Source of the DNA: Faecalibacterium prausnitzii
GTDB taxonomy: Bacteria; Bacillota; Clostridia; Oscillospirales; Ruminococcaceae
Assembly: GCA_004558805.1 (NCBI GenBank)
Contig: SFDE01000028.1
Coordinates: 1-17,737, forward strand
Direction of reading: 5' to 3'
DNA: 17,737 nucleotides
Under the pieces are notes generated by a model, which saw nothing but the letters and a program-made list of their open reading frames with translations, ran no database searches and was not told the DNA's origin. Of the stretch, positions 14,046 to 17,737 are shown piece by piece. The position numbers and the translations under genes are program-made. How positions within the stretch are numbered: the stretch's first letter is position 1; every line of letters begins with the position of its first letter.

Positions 14046-14363
14046 ATGAGTTTTCCCATCAGTGCCGCATTGCTGGATGCTGTGGTGCTGGCGGTGGTCG
14101 CCCGGGATCCGGAGGGCACCTATGGCTACCGCATTACCCAGCAGGTCACCCACACGCTGGAGCTCAGCGAATCCACCCTGTACCCGGTATTGCGCCGGCT
14201 GCAAAAGGACCAGCTGCTGACGGTGTACGACGCCCCGGTCAACGGTCGCAACCGACGCTATTACCAGATCACCCCTGCCGGGCGGCAGCAGCTTGCCGCC
14301 TATGCTCAGGAGTGGAGCCGCTACCGTTCTTCCATAGACACGTTTTTTCAGGAGGTGGAATGA
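14046..14363 (+). CDS. PadR-family transcriptional regulator
   Basis: Small winged-helix DNA-binding protein of 105 residues, the size of the short PadR subgroup lacking the long C-terminal domain. The helix-turn-helix region carries YGYRITQQV, LELSESTLYPVLRRLQKDQLL and the wing GRNRRYYQITPAGRQQL, all typical of PadR; a short C-terminal dimerisation helix follows (AAYAQEWSRYRSSIDTFFQ). AAAGGAGG precedes the ATG. The gene is followed after three bases by the HAAS/DUF1700-DUF4097 gene. This is a recurrent pairing in Firmicutes in which the membrane protein is thought to work with the regulator. The ligand is unknown. The palindrome across its promoter suggests autorepression. Confidence 0.95.
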   Translation: MSFPISAALLDAVVLAVVARDPEGTYGYRITQQVTHTLELSESTLYPVLRRLQKDQLLTVYDAPVNGRNRRYYQITPAGRQQLAAYAQEWSRYRSSIDTFFQEVE

Positions 14364-14366
14364 TCC

Positions 14367-15458
14367 ATGACCCGTACTGCATTTCTTGCTGCGCTGGAGC
14401 AGCTTCTGGCTCCTCTGCCGGAAGCTGAGCGCAAGGACGCTTTGAGCTATTACGAGGACTATCTGGACGCCGCCGGTCCGGAAAATGAGCCCCAAGCCAT
14501 GGCAGAGCTGGGCACCCCGGAGGAGGTGGCACGCAAGATCCTGGAGGAGCAGAGCCCGGCAGGCACCTGTGCCGCCCCGGCGTCTCCTGCCCACCCCTGC
14601 CGGAACCGCTGGCGCATGGTGCTGGGCGGCGGGTTGGCGGCGCTGGCGGTGTGCATCCTGCTTTTTCAGCATTCCAAAGCCACCCCGGTGCCCCCGGATG
14701 CCGCCAGCAGCGAACCGGTCTCCAGCTCTGCCGTGGCGGAGAGTCGGGAGACATCCTTTGTCGCCGATATGAACACCACACCCGTTACCATCCCCGCCGA
14801 TGACCTTGGGGAAAGCACCCTGCAGATCCCGCTGGAAAAGCTGAAGCAGGAGCTGACGCTGAGCCTGAACTACGGCTCCGTGACCTTTGTCACCGACCCG
14901 TCCCTTACCTCGGACAAATACGCCACCTTCCAGTTCGACAACTTTCCCCACTCCCCCGTTCTGCGCACCACCGGCGGGGAGGGTCGCACCGCCCTGACCT
15001 TTGAGATGCCGGAAAACTGGCAGGTAGCCCCGGAAGCCCCGGAAGCCATGCTCACCGTCACCATCCCGGCAGACGCCCTCACCCGGCTGGTCCTGAACTT
15101 AGAGGTGGGCGATGTCCGCCTTGCTCCCCTGCAGCTTAAAACACTGACGGTTGCGCTGACCAACGGCAGCCTGCGTGCCGAGGATCTCACCGTGACCCAG
15201 GATCTGCTGATGGAGCTTCCGATTGGCGGATGCACCATCGATCACCTTTCCGCTGCAGAATACGTCAACATCACTGCCCGCCGCAGCATCCACCTTCATC
15301 TGGATGGAGACCCCGCCGACTACACCACCGACGCCCGCACCAATAACGTTGTGCGCATCGGCAGCAAGGAATACGATAAAAGCTATGCCTCTTCCGGTCC
15401 CAACGGGATCCTGAATCTTTATGCCGGAGGGCTGATCTATCTAAACGTTGACGAATAA
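14367..15458 (+). CDS. HAAS/DUF1700 - transmembrane - DUF4097 protein
   Basis: 363-residue single-pass membrane protein. Residues 1-65 form a HAAS (DUF1700-like) domain: FLAALEQLLAPLPEAERKDALSYYEDYLDA, then MAELGTPEEVARKILEE. A transmembrane helix is at about 84-100, followed by a Pro/Ser-rich stalk to about 130. The rest, about 140-360, is a DUF4097-type beta-helical repeat domain, rich in beta strands and Asp/Thr turns (LNLEVGDVRL, LTVALTNGSLRAEDLTV, ITARRSIHLHLDGD). Topology is probably cytoplasmic HAAS and external DUF4097. AGGAGGTGG in the end of padR serves as ribosome site, so the two are translationally close. It may sense envelope state or a surface ligand and signal to PadR through the HAAS domain; that role is inferred from the gene pairing. 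A bidirectional terminator follows. Confidence 0.87.
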   Translation: MTRTAFLAALEQLLAPLPEAERKDALSYYEDYLDAAGPENEPQAMAELGTPEEVARKILEEQSPAGTCAAPASPAHPCRNRWRMVLGGGLAALAVCILLFQHSKATPVPPDAASSEPVSSSAVAESRETSFVADMNTTPVTIPADDLGESTLQIPLEKLKQELTLSLNYGSVTFVTDPSLTSDKYATFQFDNFPHSPVLRTTGGEGRTALTFEMPENWQVAPEAPEAMLTVTIPADALTRLVLNLEVGDVRLAPLQLKTLTVALTNGSLRAEDLTVTQDLLMELPIGGCTIDHLSAAEYVNITARRSIHLHLDGDPADYTTDARTNNVVRIGSKEYDKSYASSGPNGILNLYAGGLIYLNVDE

Positions 15459-15477
15459 CGCCCTGCATAACAGAAAG

Positions 15478-15520
15478 CGCCCCTCTTCCATGGCTTGCGC
15501 CAGCAAAGAGGGGCGGTTTT
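15478..15520. terminator. Terminator between converging DUF4097 gene and uvrC
   Basis: CGCCCCTCTT (15478-15487) and AAGAGGGGCG (15506-15515) form a 10-base stem. On the plus strand it is followed by GTTTTG; on the minus strand by a CTTTCTGTT tail. It therefore serves the plus-strand PadR operon well and uvrC more weakly. Confidence 0.85.
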
Positions 15521-15527
15521 GTGTTTA

Positions 15528-17378
15528 TTATTCCTGATGGAAATAGTCGTAGATGATGCGGGCGGTCTGTTTGCCCACCCCGGGGGTGTTTTCCAGCTGG
15601 TCCGGGGTAGCTTCCTTTACCGCCCCTACGCTTTTGAACTGTGCCATCAGCGCCTTAGCGGTCTTGGGACCGATGCCGGGGATCTCGGTAAGGGTGGTGG
15701 AGTAGCTTTTCTGCTTCATCTGCTGCTTGCGGTAGGCGTTGGCAAACCGGTGGGTCTCGTCCTGTATGGCAGTGATGAAAGTAAAAGTGCCCCGGTTCAT
15801 ATTGATGGCGATCTCCCGCCCCTCACTATCCACCATGGCACGGGTGCGGTGGTGGTCGTCCTTTACCATGCCGTATAGGGGCACATCTGCCAGTGCCGTG
15901 CCCGCCAGTGCCTGCTTTGCGGCGCTGACCTGTCCCCTGCCGCCGTCCATCAGCAGCAGGTCCGGCTTGTGCCCAAACCAGTTGCCGCTTTCCTCCCCCT
16001 GTTGTGCCAGCAGGGCGTGCTTTTCGTATTCTGCTGCACGGCGGCTCACGGTCTCTGCCAGAGAAGCGTAGTCATCAGTGCCTGCCACGGTCTTCATCTT
16101 GAATTTCCGGTAGCCTGCCTTGTAGGGCTTGCCATCCTTAAAGGTCACCATACCACAGACGCTGGTGCCATCGCCCCAGTTGGAGATATCATAGCTCTCA
16201 ATGGCACGGGGAGGCTTTGGCAGTCCCAGCACCTGCGCCAGCTCGTCCAGCAGCTTTTCTTCCCGGGCGTAGCGTCCGCTTTCCCGCGCCAGCCGCTCCA
16301 CGGCGTTGGTGTGCGCCATCTCCACCAGATGCGCCTTGTCTCCCCGCTGGGGCACATAAAGCTGCACCTCGCTGCCCCGCTTCTGGCTCAGTGCCTGCTG
16401 CAAAGCATCGCTGTCCGGCGGCAGGGCGTCCACCGCAATGACCTTGGGGATCCCCTCATCGTCCAGATAGTACCGGGGCAGAAATTCCTCCCGGACCCCC
16501 TCGATGTCCGCCGTGTCGTGGAACAGAAACTCCCGCTTGTCGGTGAGCCGCCCCTGCCGGAACCGCAGCACCGCAGCGCAGACGCTGCCGGGGGTGCCGG
16601 CAAGCGCCACCACGTCCATCTCCACCTCCGGGTCCACCACCACCTTCTGCCCGGCGCTGACCTTGGTGATAGCGTTGATCTGGTCCCGCAGCAGGGCGGC
16701 GGTCTCAAACTCCAGCCGATCGGACGCCTCCAGCATCTTCTGGTTCAGGGTCCGGAGGATGTCCTTTTTGCCGTAGCGGATCAGGTGCACCGCATTTTTT
16801 ACTGCTTCGTTGTAGGTCTGGCAGCTGATCTTCCCGCTGCACACCGCCATGCACTTGCCGATATGGGCGTTGAGGCAGGGACGCCCCTTGCCGATGTCCT
16901 GAGGGAACCGCTTGCTGCACCGGGGCAGCAGAAAAGCATCCATGGCGGTCTCCGCCATCTCCCGGGCGGCAAAGCCAGAGGTGTAAGGTCCCAGATACTC
17001 CGCCCCGTCCTCCTCTTTCTGCAGGGCAAAGGACAGCCGGGGCCATGGCTCCCGGGTCACCTTGATATAGCTGTATCCCTTGTCGTCCTTCAGCAGGATG
17101 TTGTATTTGGGGGTGTGTGCCTTGATCTGGCTTGCCTCCAGCACCAACGCCTCAAACTCGCTCTGACAGACGATGACGTCAAAGGCGTAGGCGTGGGCGA
17201 TCATCTGGCTCACCTTGTTGTCGTGGGGGACTCCCTCCCGGAAATACTGGCTCACCCGGATCCGCAGCCGCTTTGCCTTGCCGATATAGATGATGGTGTC
17301 GCTTTTGTCCCGGATGATATACACCCCCGGCAGCAGCGGCAGCATACACGCCTTGTGGTACAATTCTGCTTTGGTCAT
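15528..17378 (-). CDS. uvrC: Excinuclease ABC subunit UvrC
   Basis: Nucleotide excision repair nuclease that cuts both sides of a lesion in the UvrB-DNA complex; 616 residues from the chosen ATG, which follows GGAGG at good distance (a longer frame to 17441 lacks this). In order: GIY-YIG nuclease domain (GVY 18-20, YIG 31-33) for the 3' cut; a cysteine cluster C154, C168, C176, C180 matching the iron-sulfur cysteines described for E. coli UvrC; the UVR motif LEASDRLEFETAALLRDQINA (about 216-236) that contacts UvrB; the RNase H-like domain for the 5' cut (SYDISNWGDG, LLMDGGRGQ); and two helix-hairpin-helix motifs at the C-terminus (IPGIGPKTAKALM, TPGVGKQTARIIYDYF). Complete and intact. It lies 73 bases behind ptsH but beyond a terminator, so it must depend on read-through or an unseen weak promoter. 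Confidence 0.97.
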   Translation of the reverse strand: MTKAELYHKACMLPLLPGVYIIRDKSDTIIYIGKAKRLRIRVSQYFREGVPHDNKVSQMIAHAYAFDVIVCQSEFEALVLEASQIKAHTPKYNILLKDDKGYSYIKVTREPWPRLSFALQKEEDGAEYLGPYTSGFAAREMAETAMDAFLLPRCSKRFPQDIGKGRPCLNAHIGKCMAVCSGKISCQTYNEAVKNAVHLIRYGKKDILRTLNQKMLEASDRLEFETAALLRDQINAITKVSAGQKVVVDPEVEMDVVALAGTPGSVCAAVLRFRQGRLTDKREFLFHDTADIEGVREEFLPRYYLDDEGIPKVIAVDALPPDSDALQQALSQKRGSEVQLYVPQRGDKAHLVEMAHTNAVERLARESGRYAREEKLLDELAQVLGLPKPPRAIESYDISNWGDGTSVCGMVTFKDGKPYKAGYRKFKMKTVAGTDDYASLAETVSRRAAEYEKHALLAQQGEESGNWFGHKPDLLLMDGGRGQVSAAKQALAGTALADVPLYGMVKDDHHRTRAMVDSEGREIAINMNRGTFTFITAIQDETHRFANAYRKQQMKQKSYSTTLTEIPGIGPKTAKALMAQFKSVGAVKEATPDQLENTPGVGKQTARIIYDYFHQE

Positions 17379-17404
17379 GGGTCTTTCCTCCCGGCGATGC
17401 ATAC

Positions 17405-17431
17405 AAAAAGGCGGCAGGTCTCCCTGCCGCC
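17405..17431 (-). terminator. Intrinsic terminator of ptsH
   Basis: GGCGGCAGG (17410-17418) and CCTGCCGCC (17423-17431) form a perfect 9-base stem. On the minus strand the loop is GAGA, a GNRA tetraloop, and five T follow (17409-17405). It lies about 20 bases past the ptsH stop and just before the uvrC ribosome site. Confidence 0.92.
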
Positions 17432-17451
17432 CGGAATACAAAAGGTGCGGA

Positions 17452-17715
17452 TCACTCTGCGAAGCCGGACTCCACCAGCTTGATCAGACCGTCAACAGCA
17501 GCCTGCTCGTCTGCGCCGTCGGCAATGATGCGGATGGTGGTGCCGCCCACGATGCCCAGAGACAGAACGCCCAGCAGGCTCTTGGCGTTCACGCGGCGCT
17601 CTTCCTTCTCGACCCAGATGGAAGACTTGAACTCGTTTGCCTTCTGGATGAAGAAGGTAGCCGGACGAGCGTGCAGACCAACCTGATTTTCAACGGTAAC
17701 TTCTTTCACGTACAT
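17452..17715 (-). CDS. ptsH: Phosphocarrier protein HPr
   Basis: Cytoplasmic phosphocarrier of the sugar phosphotransferase system, 87 residues, standard length. It takes phosphate from enzyme I on His15 in GLHARPATFF and passes it to EIIA domains. Ser46 in NAKSLLGVLSLG is the site that HPr kinase modifies in Firmicutes; HPr(Ser-P) is the CcpA corepressor, so this copy can act in both transport and catabolite control. Keeping His15 separates it from Crh. AGGAG precedes the ATG; the promoter is outside the window. No ptsI is adjacent, since the next gene is uvrC behind a terminator. Codon use is strongly biased, as in mglB, fitting high expression. Confidence 0.96.
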   Translation of the reverse strand: MYVKEVTVENQVGLHARPATFFIQKANEFKSSIWVEKEERRVNAKSLLGVLSLGIVGGTTIRIIADGADEQAAVDGLIKLVESGFAE

Positions 17716-17737
17716 AGTAAAGCGCTCCTATCTAATA

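Noticed and set aside
15969..17483. About 504-codon plus-strand frame opposite uvrC
   Set aside because: Antisense to an intact uvrC; no recognisable domains.

Overview
The window looks like chromosomal DNA from a GC-rich gut Clostridia of the Faecalibacterium / Gemmiger / Subdoligranulum kind (Oscillospiraceae). The evidence is high GC with C/G-ending codons, Firmicutes-type features (strong AGGAGG ribosome sites, HPr with both His15 and Ser46, lipoprotein substrate-binding proteins, sigma-A-like promoters), and short intergenic gaps with GC-rich hairpin terminators. The genus is inference. I see no phage, insertion sequence, CRISPR array, tRNA or rRNA.

Layout. 1-2600 (minus): sugar import operon mglB-mglA, with mglA running off the left edge. 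2830-4520 (minus): mgtE, a Mg2+ channel/transporter, behind a leader of about 215 nt that ends in a terminator-like hairpin enclosing the ribosome-binding site. 4550-7423 (minus): an M16C (PreP-type) zinc peptidase. 7434-9643 (minus): an operon of a zinc-dependent phospholipase C-like protein and a UMF1-type MFS transporter. 9711-9915 (minus): a gene-free stretch with its own near-consensus promoter, an imperfect rod-like fold and a terminator, so a candidate small RNA. 9959-11108 (minus): gpsA with a good promoter. 11185-13943 (plus): a polar amino acid (possibly cystine) ABC importer in the order permease, ATPase, binding protein, ended by a repeat-like hairpin and a terminator. 13975-15520 (plus): a PadR regulator with a HAAS/DUF1700-DUF4097 membrane protein, under a promoter covered by a perfect inverted repeat. 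15528-17715 (minus): uvrC and, upstream of it, ptsH (HPr), separated by a terminator.

How the parts relate. Most of the window is housekeeping or transport: sugar uptake (Mgl) and HPr, whose Ser46 links it to catabolite control, amino acid uptake, Mg2+ homeostasis, phospholipid precursor synthesis (GpsA), protein turnover and DNA repair. The least ordinary elements are regulatory. They are the mgtE leader, which has a plausible antiterminator/terminator pair and does not match the M-box I know; the orphan RNA locus downstream of gpsA; and the palindrome over the PadR promoter.

Several starts were moved from the longest possible reading frame to the start best supported by a ribosome-binding site (mglB, the MFS gene, gpsA, uvrC). 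All fold and family statements were made by eye.
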